Source of the DNA: Desulfobacterales bacterium
GTDB taxonomy: Bacteria; Desulfobacterota; Desulfobulbia; Desulfobulbales; Desulfocapsaceae
Length of the DNA: 10,097 bases
NCBI GenBank assembly: GCA_013042695.1
Contig: JABDPQ010000424.1
Coordinates: 1-10,097 of the forward strand
Direction of reading: 5' to 3'
The position numbers and the translations under genes are program-made. The notes under the pieces are model-generated. The model made no database searches. It was given only the letters and a program-made list of their open reading frames with translations, and was not told where the DNA came from. How positions within the stretch are numbered: position 1 is the first letter of the stretch; each line of letters begins with the position of its first letter. Below are positions 1-7,300 of the stretch, one piece after another.

Positions 1-1970
1 CAGAGAACATTTCTGAAAATGCCCGGATCGTCAGATTGCGTTGTGGAGGAAGAAAGTATATTCGGAAAGAACTACTATGGCCGCACCTGGAAGAATTCAT
101 TGACAACGGCATTAAATATATAAAAAACCAGGGGATTAAGCCGGATGTTATCCATGGACATTACGCTGATGCAGGTTATGTAGCCAAGGAGCTGGCGGCG
201 GCCTTTGACGTGCCATTTGTTTTTACCGGCCACTCCTTAGGGAGAAATAAAAAGGCCAAATTGAGAGCAGACGGTCTGGCGCTCTCCAAGATTGAAAACC
301 ACTACAAAATTACTACGCGCATTCAAAAAGAAGAGAAAATAATAAAAACCGCCGCTTTAATTATTACCTCAACCCAGCAAGAAATAAACAAGCAATACGG
401 TCTTTATAAGAACGCCACTTTTTCAAGGTTTAAGGTAATTCCGCCAGGTTTGGATTTGGACGCCTTTTATCCCCACTATGAGACTGAACTTGATCCAGAT
501 CTGTTAAGTGATGATGTAAAACAGACTCAATACACCCTGATGCATGAGCTGCACCGTTTTTGGGCAAAGCCTGAAAAACCATTTATTCTTACCTTATGCA
601 GACCAGACCACCGAAAAAATATTTCCGGTTTAATCGAAGCCTATGGCAATGACAAGGAATTGCGCACGGTGGCTAATCTGGCAATTTTTGCAGGTATCAG
701 AAGCACTATATCTGAGATGGAGGAAAATGAGCAAGCGGTGCTTACGGAGATGTTGCTTCATATGGACCAATACGATTTATATGGCAAATTAGCAATTCCC
801 AAAAAACATGATTTTGCCACAGAAGTTCCTGAATTGTATCGTTTGTGTGCCAAGAGTCGTGGCATTTTCGTAAATCCGGCACTCGTTGAGCCATTTGGTA
901 TAACGCTCATTGAAGCATCAGCCTGCGGATTGCCCATAGTCGCAACAAATGAAGGAGGGCCGTGTGATATTGTGATGAATTGCGAAAATGGTATTCTTGT
1001 TGATGTTTCCAATTCCGTTGAAATTGCAGATGCGATGAAAAGTATTTTATTTGATGACGAAAAATGGATCAGTTTCTCTAATAAAGGTATCAATGGTGTC
1101 CGCAATCATTATTCATGGCAGACACATTGTGAGAGTTATTTGAAAGTAATGAATCATATACTGCCGGGTATGATGGATTTGAAAGATGGTCAAAGTGCGC
1201 CTTCCATTCAGAAAGAAGCAAAACCGTCATTTGGTCGGCGGCTGACAGAAGTGAAACGTTTGCTGATAACGGATATAGATAATACCCTCATCGGTGATGA
1301 TGAGAGCATGAATACATTGTTCGAACTCTTTCAAGAGAAAAAGGATTTTATGGCCTGGGGGGTTGCCACCGGCAGAAGTCTTGAACTGACAATTGAGGCT
1401 ATGACTGAATATAATTTTCCGATGCCGGATATTCTCATTTGTTCAGTTGGAACAGAAATGTATTATGGTCCTGATTTTCGCATGGATAAAGGATGGCAGC
1501 AAACTATTTCATATCAGTGGAAGGCTGAACAAATCAAAGAGAGTCTTGATCAATTGCCTTTTCTTGTATTCCAAGAAGCTGAAGGGCAGAGGAGTCACAA
1601 AATAAGTTATTACCTGGAAGAGAAAGAAGATCGATTGCAGCAGGTGTTATCACGTCTGCAGGAAGCGAAACTCCGTTGCCAGGTAATCTATTCCCATGGC
1701 CAATTTCTGGATGTATTACCCATACGGGCATCGAAAGGAAAAGCAATTGAATATTTAATGAATAAGTTCGATTTTTCACCTCGTGACGTCATGGTGGCCG
1801 GTGATTCCGGTAATGACGAGGATATGATCAATGGGCGAGCCAGAGGGCTCGTGGTTGGTAATCACAGTGATGAGCTCAACCACTTGAAAAATAAAAGAAA
1901 TATAAACTTTAGCCATGAATGTTATGCGGCTGGGATTATTGATGGCTTGCGTCACTATGGTTTTGTCTGA
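1..1970 (+). CDS. sps: Sucrose-phosphate synthase / sucrose-phosphatase fusion, 5'-truncated by the window edge
   Basis: The N-terminal part transfers glucose from UDP-glucose to fructose-6-phosphate, and the C-terminal part dephosphorylates the product to sucrose; both are cytosolic. The frame is open to the left edge (first whole codon at base 3), and the residues before the TTG at 36 already match the family (ARIVRLRCGG then YIRKELLWPHL), so the true start lies upstream, probably by 100 or more codons. Counting from base 3, 655 residues are visible. GT-B features are HGHYADAG (about 51-58), TGHSLGRNK (H77), the donor-phosphate site RPDHRKN (R200, K205) and the EX7E motif EPFGITLIE (E296, E304). 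The HAD domain has all four motifs: DIDNT (D424), TGRS (456-459), HK (K533) and GDSGND (D601). Both halves therefore look active. It converges on sucrose synthase, and no terminator hairpin is visible. Assignment to SPS rather than plain sucrose synthase rests on the TGHSLGR signature and the fused phosphatase. Confidence 0.95.
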   Translation, partial: ENISENARIVRLRCGGRKYIRKELLWPHLEEFIDNGIKYIKNQGIKPDVIHGHYADAGYVAKELAAAFDVPFVFTGHSLGRNKKAKLRADGLALSKIENHYKITTRIQKEEKIIKTAALIITSTQQEINKQYGLYKNATFSRFKVIPPGLDLDAFYPHYETELDPDLLSDDVKQTQYTLMHELHRFWAKPEKPFILTLCRPDHRKNISGLIEAYGNDKELRTVANLAIFAGIRSTISEMEENEQAVLTEMLLHMDQYDLYGKLAIPKKHDFATEVPELYRLCAKSRGIFVNPALVEPFGITLIEASACGLPIVATNEGGPCDIVMNCENGILVDVSNSVEIADAMKSILFDDEKWISFSNKGINGVRNHYSWQTHCESYLKVMNHILPGMMDLKDGQSAPSIQKEAKPSFGRRLTEVKRLLITDIDNTLIGDDESMNTLFELFQEKKDFMAWGVATGRSLELTIEAMTEYNFPMPDILICSVGTEMYYGPDFRMDKGWQQTISYQWKAEQIKESLDQLPFLVFQEAEGQRSHKISYYLEEKEDRLQQVLSRLQEAKLRCQVIYSHGQFLDVLPIRASKGKAIEYLMNKFDFSPRDVMVAGDSGNDEDMINGRARGLVVGNHSDELNHLKNKRNINFSHECYAAGIIDGLRHYGFV

Positions 1971-1991
1971 TTTGATGGAATACGGGTATTA

Positions 1992-4376
1992 TCAGTGCTT
2001 CCACAGCAGATCAGCACGTTTTTTAAACTGCAGGTGGTAAAGCATTTCGAGATAACGCCCCGTTTCCTGTCGTTCTAAATTTGTGGCGAATTTCCAGAAT
2101 CCATACATGCAGGTTAAGGTGAGCAGTCTTTTGGCATATTTGGTCCAGGTGTAACGCTCCTCAACGCGACGAATAGCACCATCAGAAATGATTTTCCAAT
2201 AGTCTGGATTATGCTCACACCGGGTAAAAAACTGGTACAGTGCTTCCGCTGCCTCAGCCCCGTGATTCGGGTCGATATGGAATCCTGAAATAGTGTTCTC
2301 AATGATCTCAAGGGGCCCTCCATATCTTGTTGCAAATGTCGGCAGTCCTGTCGCCATAGCTTCAATGACGGTTAAGCCAAATGCCTCAAAGAAAGCAGGC
2401 TGCACGAATACTCCTCCCAGGTCTGCAATAAAACGGTAGAGTTCGCCGCTTACGGCTTTGTCAAGACGTGCGCCGATCCAACGAACGTGCCCTTCAAGAT
2501 CATGTGTCTCGAATAACTCATTCATTCGATTGATTTGCTCCTGCTCCTCTGCATCTCTGGATAAACTCGGATGCAGCATACCTCCAACGATAATGAGATT
2601 TGTCTGCTGGCGCAGCCGATCATGATTTGCATACCATTCAACGAGTCCTGCGAGGTTTTTGATGTGGTCAAGACGAGCCATAGAAAAGATTACCGGTTTG
2701 TGCGGTTCAATCAGATTTCCTCTGCACATGTTCTGTTCTGTGCCAAATAGCAGATCGTTGATCTCACCATGAAGGTCTGTAAATCGTTGAGCCTGATCAG
2801 AAAAGGGGAAATAAATGCTTGCATCTGCACCAGGTGAGACAATATTGAATTTGGGATCAAAGATGTCAACACCATGCACGACACGCTGTAAATTAGGCAT
2901 AGTAAATGATCGATAACTTTCATATTGACCGACGACATCATCAGAACCGGCTATCTCCTGGTAGGTTGAGGTGATGATAAAATCAGCTGAGTTCATGGCA
3001 ATCAGATCAGCAGTGAACTGACAGGAAAAGTGATATTGCTCTTCCATATCCTGCCAATAAAGCCCTGAGAAAAGATACTTCGTTTTTTCAAGGGCATGGG
3101 CAATGGTACATTGAGTTACACCAAATTCTTTTGCGATCAGGTAGGCGGCGAGGTTGCCATCTGAATAATTACCAATCACCAGATCCGGGCGTCGGCCCAG
3201 TCGCAAGAGTATTTCCTCGGCAGCGTCGGCTGCAAACCTTTCAAGGTAGGGCCATACTTCAAATCGCGATATCCAGTGATCAACAATAGAATGGTCCTTT
3301 CTGTGGAATGGAAGACGTACAATCGTTGCATTTTCAGTTCCTTCGATCAGCTCTTCCGGTTGATTGCAGCTCGTTTCCCCCGCCTCTGGAATGAGTCTTG
3401 TCAAAACGAGAATTTTGGGGATAATCTCTAAGCCTTGTTTATATAGCTTTTTCTTCATTTCTTTCTCAAGTGCCCGGACTTGATCAAGAATATAGACCAC
3501 CTGGCCACCCGTATCCGGCAGTCCCAGAACATTGGCCTGACCAAAATATCCATGCGGCGAGAGAATTGCCAGGTTGAAAATCATTGGAATCCGATCAAGA
3601 AATTTTTCCAGGATATCATGATCAGGGGCTTCAAGCAGGTCGGCCAATAGGCTCATCGTTTTCTTTATTCCCTCAATCGAACGTCCCCAGCCGGGCTCAA
3701 AGCCATAGGCGCCCAATACGGATGCGACGTCCTGCCATTCCAGATTTGGTTGTTGTTTGTTCAGAAAATCTATAGCACTGAAAAGTGCTCTGCGCAGTTC
3801 ACGGGCATTTGAGATCGTTTGATTGATCATGAAGGTCTGATTCTGATATCCATGAACCTTAAGAAATGAAAAGAGAAGCTCCTCTCCATTGTATAAGTCG
3901 TGAGCAAGGCGGCTGGAAAAACGTCGGTTGAGAAATTCAACGCCATTGCCAATAGATCGGGTTTGGTTCATTTTCGGAAATTCTCGCTCAAAAGGAGCAA
4001 GATCTATCTCAAGAACATTTCCAGGTGAGGCATCAAGAATGAGGTTTTCTTTGAAGGCGTGAAAAGCTGCCGCAGGGATTCTTTCAAGCAGTTGCAAACT
4101 GTATGAATATCGATAATGCACCAACTGGGCTACGCCCGGCCTAATGACGATAAACAAGTGGTCATTCGATAGAGCAGCTTCCTGTCCTTTTTCGATTGCC
4201 TCAGAGATCACCGTATCCAAAAGGTTCGTGTCATATTTTTCACAGAATTTTTTAAATTCATCCCAGAGATCGCTGCCAAGCATTAACGTTCTTTGACTTA
4301 AACTAAAATGGTCAAACAACTGGTGCATTACGTCTGGATGATTTTTGGCATATGTTTCAAATTTAGAAATATCCAT
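1992..4376 (-). CDS. susA: Sucrose synthase (GT4 family), full length
   Basis: This enzyme reversibly converts sucrose plus NDP to fructose plus NDP-glucose in the cytosol. At 794 residues it has the usual length of bacterial and plant sucrose synthases. Residues 1 to about 270 form the N-terminal region particular to this family. The GT-B core follows, with LPDTGGQ (G290, G291, Q292), IAHALEKTKY (H427), the nucleotide-sugar phosphate site SMARLDHIKN (R568, K573) and the EX7E motif EAFGLTVIE (E664, E672). All expected catalytic positions are present. The ATG at 4376 gives the natural N-terminus; its Shine-Dalgarno is weak (only GAAG about 7 bases upstream), so translation may be modest. It lies tail to tail with the sucrose-phosphate synthase/phosphatase gene, so the locus can both build and mobilise sucrose. 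Bacterial enzymes of this type often prefer ADP over UDP; the sequence alone does not settle that here. Confidence 0.96.
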   Translation of the reverse strand: MDISKFETYAKNHPDVMHQLFDHFSLSQRTLMLGSDLWDEFKKFCEKYDTNLLDTVISEAIEKGQEAALSNDHLFIVIRPGVAQLVHYRYSYSLQLLERIPAAAFHAFKENLILDASPGNVLEIDLAPFEREFPKMNQTRSIGNGVEFLNRRFSSRLAHDLYNGEELLFSFLKVHGYQNQTFMINQTISNARELRRALFSAIDFLNKQQPNLEWQDVASVLGAYGFEPGWGRSIEGIKKTMSLLADLLEAPDHDILEKFLDRIPMIFNLAILSPHGYFGQANVLGLPDTGGQVVYILDQVRALEKEMKKKLYKQGLEIIPKILVLTRLIPEAGETSCNQPEELIEGTENATIVRLPFHRKDHSIVDHWISRFEVWPYLERFAADAAEEILLRLGRRPDLVIGNYSDGNLAAYLIAKEFGVTQCTIAHALEKTKYLFSGLYWQDMEEQYHFSCQFTADLIAMNSADFIITSTYQEIAGSDDVVGQYESYRSFTMPNLQRVVHGVDIFDPKFNIVSPGADASIYFPFSDQAQRFTDLHGEINDLLFGTEQNMCRGNLIEPHKPVIFSMARLDHIKNLAGLVEWYANHDRLRQQTNLIIVGGMLHPSLSRDAEEQEQINRMNELFETHDLEGHVRWIGARLDKAVSGELYRFIADLGGVFVQPAFFEAFGLTVIEAMATGLPTFATRYGGPLEIIENTISGFHIDPNHGAEAAEALYQFFTRCEHNPDYWKIISDGAIRRVEERYTWTKYAKRLLTLTCMYGFWKFATNLERQETGRYLEMLYHLQFKKRADLLWKH

Positions 4377-4550
4377 AAGATCGCTTCATGTAATACATTT
4401 AATGGTTAAGAAAAAAATGATTTCTTTTATGCAAAAGAACATCGCTTCTTATTACTGCATATCATAAATGGAGTCATAGTGTAACGTTATTTCTGAGAAT
4501 TCGTATCACTTATGCCTTCGTGACTCACTTGGTTACAAGCATGGGCTGCG

Positions 4551-4580
4551 GCAGATCGGAGAGATTATTTGCGAATCTGC
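4551..4580. repeat. Inverted repeat able to form a short hairpin
   Basis: GCAGATCG at 4551-4558 pairs with CGAATCTGC at 4572-4580, giving eight base pairs with one bulged A and a 13-base loop. No T-run follows on either strand, so it does not look like an intrinsic terminator. It lies between divergent genes, so an operator or a leader-RNA structure is possible. The function is unknown. Confidence 0.4.
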
Positions 4581-4718
4581 TCTGCTTAGCACAATATCAG
4601 TTCTTGGGATATTTCCTCAAGGATGTTAGAAGACTGTATCTTCATAAATGAACCTTGTTTGTCCTAGCAAATACAGCGAGAAGATAAGCGGTTGTTAGAG
4701 GAATAGGCGGACTTTACA

Positions 4719-4761
4719 AAAATTCGACTGAGCTTAAGGAGTCTTTTAAAATACGACTGAG
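4719..4761 (+). repeat. Near-perfect direct repeat flanking a strong Shine-Dalgarno-like site
   Basis: AAAATTCGACTGAG at 4719-4732 and AAAATACGACTGAG at 4748-4761 match at 13 of 14 positions with a 29-base period. Between them is AAGGAG (4736-4741), which lies 28 bases before the ATG at 4770, too far to serve that start directly. The second copy ends in AACGAA just before the ATG, where the first copy has AAGGAG. This looks like a small tandem duplication in the leader of the dehydrogenase gene, or paired regulator half-sites. Confidence 0.5.
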
Positions 4762-4769
4762 ATAACGAA

Positions 4770-5843
4770 ATGCAAATATTTACTTATGAAAGACTCAGAA
4801 CATTTCTTGAACAAATTTTCCTCAAACTCGGGTGCTCTGATCTACACGCAGTAAAAGCAACTGATGTTTTATTGAAAGCCGATCTGAGAGGAATCGATTC
4901 ACATGGTATTGCCAGGATGAGTTCCTATGTCAGGCTTTGGGAGATTGGCCGAATCAACTCTACACCTGATATTCACATTGTTCACGAAACTCCGAGCACC
5001 GGTGTTATTGATGGGGATTCAGGTTTGGGGCTGGTCATTGCGCCTGAAGCGATGGCTCTTGCCATCCAAAAAGCTGATCAAGTTGGGACTGGTTGGGTTG
5101 CCGTGAGGAATTCAAATCATTACGGTATAGCTGGCTATCATGCGATGCAGGCACTGGAACACGATATGATCGGCATGACCATGACCAATGCAAGTCCAAT
5201 GGTTGCACCGACTTTCTCCCGGGAACGAATGCTGGGGACCAATCCCATCGCCGTTGCCTTTCCTGCTGGGCAAGAGCCGCCATTTGTTGCCGATTTCGCC
5301 TCTACAACCGCTTCATATGGGAAGGTGGAGATTCTTCAACGTAAAAAAGCCCCTGTGCCTCTTGGCTGGATCCAGGACAGCCAAGGTGAACCGAGTCAAG
5401 ATAGTAACGGCATAACAGAAGGGGGGGCAATGCTTCCCTTGGGCAGCGATAGAGAGCATGGCAGCCACAAAGGATATTGCCTCGGTGCCATGGTGGATAT
5501 ATTCTCAGCCGTGCTTTCCGGTGCTAATTATGGACCTTGGGTGCCGCCCTATGTTTCTTTTTTGAAAACCACCAATGAATCGGTCGGTAATGGTATTGGA
5601 CATTTTTTCGGTGCTTTCAGAATTGATGCCTTTCGTCCGGCTGACGAGTTCAAGGATCATATGGACAGATGGATTCAGCGTTTCCGAAAAGCTCATCCTA
5701 CCAAGGAGTATCCAGAGGTCCTGATTCCTGGGGATCCGGAGCGTGAAAACGAAACGCTCCGTATGGCAGAGGGAATTCCTGTGGTAGATCCCGTGGTAAA
5801 GGATTTGCAAAGACTGGCAAAAAAATTCAGTATCGCTTTTTGA
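4770..5843 (+). CDS. Ldh2/malate-type NAD(P)-dependent 2-hydroxyacid dehydrogenase
   Basis: This belongs to the family of bacterial malate/L-lactate dehydrogenases (YlbC, YiaK, ComC, AllD types), unrelated to Rossmann-fold LDH and MDH. They interconvert 2-hydroxy and 2-keto acids, or related imines, using NAD(P). The 357 residues match the family length. Visible signatures are DSHG with the likely catalytic acid/base H45, RNSNHYGIAGY (about 113-123), LGTNPIAVAFP and GSHKGYCLG near residues 230-238. The ATG at 4770 is the first usable start after an in-frame TGA at 4758, but its local Shine-Dalgarno is poor. It converges with the - strand isomerase series, 104 bases between stop codons. Family members act on malate, lactate, sulfolactate, ureidoglycolate or 2,3-diketogulonate, so the substrate cannot be named from sequence. 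Neighbours suggest a sugar acid or other 2-hydroxy acid. Confidence 0.93.
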   Translation: MQIFTYERLRTFLEQIFLKLGCSDLHAVKATDVLLKADLRGIDSHGIARMSSYVRLWEIGRINSTPDIHIVHETPSTGVIDGDSGLGLVIAPEAMALAIQKADQVGTGWVAVRNSNHYGIAGYHAMQALEHDMIGMTMTNASPMVAPTFSRERMLGTNPIAVAFPAGQEPPFVADFASTTASYGKVEILQRKKAPVPLGWIQDSQGEPSQDSNGITEGGAMLPLGSDREHGSHKGYCLGAMVDIFSAVLSGANYGPWVPPYVSFLKTTNESVGNGIGHFFGAFRIDAFRPADEFKDHMDRWIQRFRKAHPTKEYPEVLIPGDPERENETLRMAEGIPVVDPVVKDLQRLAKKFSIAF

Positions 5844-5947
5844 TGGCAGAAGAAGCAAATCACTTGTCGAATCTTTTTTCGTTATCTCATAAAAAATTTC
5901 TGGTATTGGGTTTTATGGACTTTGATCTGGTTTTATGCGAGTTGGCT

Positions 5948-7225
5948 TCAGCTGAAGACTTCTTGAACCCTGCCGTTATGAAACTTCATTTCAAAAGGAC
6001 CTTCAAGGATTGTCACATTGGCTTTTGAGGCCATCTCATCTCGCAGGGACTCAGAGATAAGCATTTCGCCTAAATGCAGGGTATCGCGTATTCTGACAAA
6101 TCGAACAGTATTAAAATCAAGGACATTACTTGTCAAAATACTGGCCCTGATGACGTCATAATCAGTCTCCAATACCATTGGCAGCCTGGCTACGCTCGTT
6201 ACAGTGGCTGTAAGAGAGTTTACATAGGTTGTTTCAAAATCAATTTCATCATATAAACGACGGGTACAGATGTCAGCAAGTCCTATGCCAATCACATTTC
6301 CATGAGATTTCTCGGTAACAGAGAGTACCGCTAATTTGCCAACAGTTGGCCCTCCTGCTGCGTAAGGAGTTGCATACCGACCGGTAATATTGGGATCCAT
6401 GCCGTCGCCGGAAATTTCTTTGCCCATTCGGTCAACGACAAGCACATCTATATCCTTGATGCCGATCGAAGGCATATTGTTTTTGGCAATTTTCAGGAGT
6501 TCCGGTTCTCTTACCAGTATCTGCTTTCCCTCTATTACCTCAATGATCGAGACATTTTCGCAGGAATCCTCAATCACAGCAACACCAAACAGTATTGAAC
6601 ATTTTTCCAGTTTCATTTTGGTGCTGGCAATAATGGTTTCTTCCATCTGGCCAAAACCGAGCTGATGACAGGTTTTTGCACCGATATGGTTGCCAAGGCC
6701 AATGGCCAGCATTTTAACCAGGCCGCTCTCATATGTTCCATGAAAGGCCGTATGTGTTTTAATTCGGTTGATGACAACAATACCATCTGCCTGTGAGGCA
6801 ACCTTATCCATGTAAACCGGCAGTCCATTTTCAAGGGTGCCAATTTCAATGACATCAACACTTGCTCGCACCGGACAGCCTATGGATTCTTCTGTTATCC
6901 CCAGTTCGGCAAGTAGTTCTTGCTGGCCTTCTGCAGAGGCGCGACCATGGCTTGCCATTGCCGAAACAATGTAGGGGGCAAACTCAAGTTGCCTAAGAGC
7001 TGCAACTACAGACGCGGTTATTCTGCTAATATTGGCAACGCCTCTGCTGCCAACAGCTACGGCTATTCGGGCTTCCGGTTTCAACGCTTTCAAACAGGCA
7101 AGGGACTCTATTTGCTTGTGGCATGATTCTTCGATGTTAGTGAGCCGGTTTGACGGAAATTTCTGTTTAATCTTATATACTGGAGGAATCTTAATCTCTT
7201 TAAGATAAGATGTTACAGCTTTCAT
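5948..7225 (-). CDS. LarA-superfamily (DUF2088) nickel-pincer-dependent 2-hydroxyacid racemase/epimerase
   Basis: LarA enzymes racemise or epimerise the C2 carbon of 2-hydroxy acids through a nickel-pincer nucleotide bound covalently to a lysine. The 425-residue protein has the expected layout: a first histidine in MASHGRASAEG (H93), KTHTAFHGTYESG (H158, H162), the putative cofactor lysine in GLVKMLAIGLGN (K171) and H187. As I recall, L. plantarum LarA uses H108, H174, K184 and H200; the K-to-H spacing of 16 is identical and the other spacings are within two residues. The protein differs clearly from true LarA around the lysine, so it is probably a distant subgroup (I recall an NCBI family label 'group 22') and not a lactate racemase. 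The ATG at 7225 follows GAGGAG at 7235-7240 with a 9-base spacer. It is the last gene of the - strand series, 75 bases after the enolase-superfamily gene. No larB, larC or larE is in the window. Confidence 0.88.
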   Translation of the reverse strand: MKAVTSYLKEIKIPPVYKIKQKFPSNRLTNIEESCHKQIESLACLKALKPEARIAVAVGSRGVANISRITASVVAALRQLEFAPYIVSAMASHGRASAEGQQELLAELGITEESIGCPVRASVDVIEIGTLENGLPVYMDKVASQADGIVVINRIKTHTAFHGTYESGLVKMLAIGLGNHIGAKTCHQLGFGQMEETIIASTKMKLEKCSILFGVAVIEDSCENVSIIEVIEGKQILVREPELLKIAKNNMPSIGIKDIDVLVVDRMGKEISGDGMDPNITGRYATPYAAGGPTVGKLAVLSVTEKSHGNVIGIGLADICTRRLYDEIDFETTYVNSLTATVTSVARLPMVLETDYDVIRASILTSNVLDFNTVRFVRIRDTLHLGEMLISESLRDEMASKANVTILEGPFEMKFHNGRVQEVFS

Positions 7226-7300
7226 GATGGTATTCTCCTCGTATCTATTTTACAGAACGTTGCATGCTGCTAACCAATTTCATGCCTATTTGCAACTTAA

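Larger units (their letters stand above)
4377..4769. other. 393-base divergent intergenic region
   Basis: This region separates the divergent starts of sucrose synthase (-) and the Ldh2-type dehydrogenase (+), so it must hold the promoters of both. I found no convincing coding frame or recognisable gene remnant. It contains a hairpin at 4551-4580 and a 14-base near-perfect direct repeat at 4719-4732 and 4748-4761. The octamer ATCGCTTC also occurs twice near the sucrose synthase start (4380-4387 and 4441-4448). A weak sigma70-like pair for the dehydrogenase is TTGTCC at 4659-4664 and GATAAG at 4683-4688, 18 bases apart; this match is poor and should be treated as a guess. Confidence 0.6.

Noticed and set aside
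758..1105. 115-codon open frame on the - strand
   Set aside because: It lies wholly inside the sucrose-phosphate synthase gene, has no recognisable domain and is a codon-usage shadow.
1971..1991. Search for a shared terminator between the two sucrose genes
   Set aside because: Only a five-base repeat AATAC-GG-GTATT is present (1979-1990), too small and AT-rich to call.
5909..5937. Direct repeat GGTTTTATG twice, 20 bases apart
   Set aside because: It is short and T-rich, between convergent gene ends, with no further copies.
5946..5957. Perfect 12-base palindrome CTTCAGCTGAAG at the LarA-like stop codon
   Set aside because: It has no loop of its own and no following T-run on either strand, so it is not a convincing terminator. 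Part of it is coding.
5843..6028. 61-codon frame whose ATG overlaps the Ldh2-type stop as TGATG
   Set aside because: The overlap hints at translational coupling, but there is no family signature, and the second half is antisense to the LarA-like gene end. A chance frame is more likely.
7245..7283. 12-codon mini-frame on the - strand between the enolase-superfamily and LarA-like genes
   Set aside because: It has no good ribosome site and no run of regulatory codons; such short frames occur by chance.
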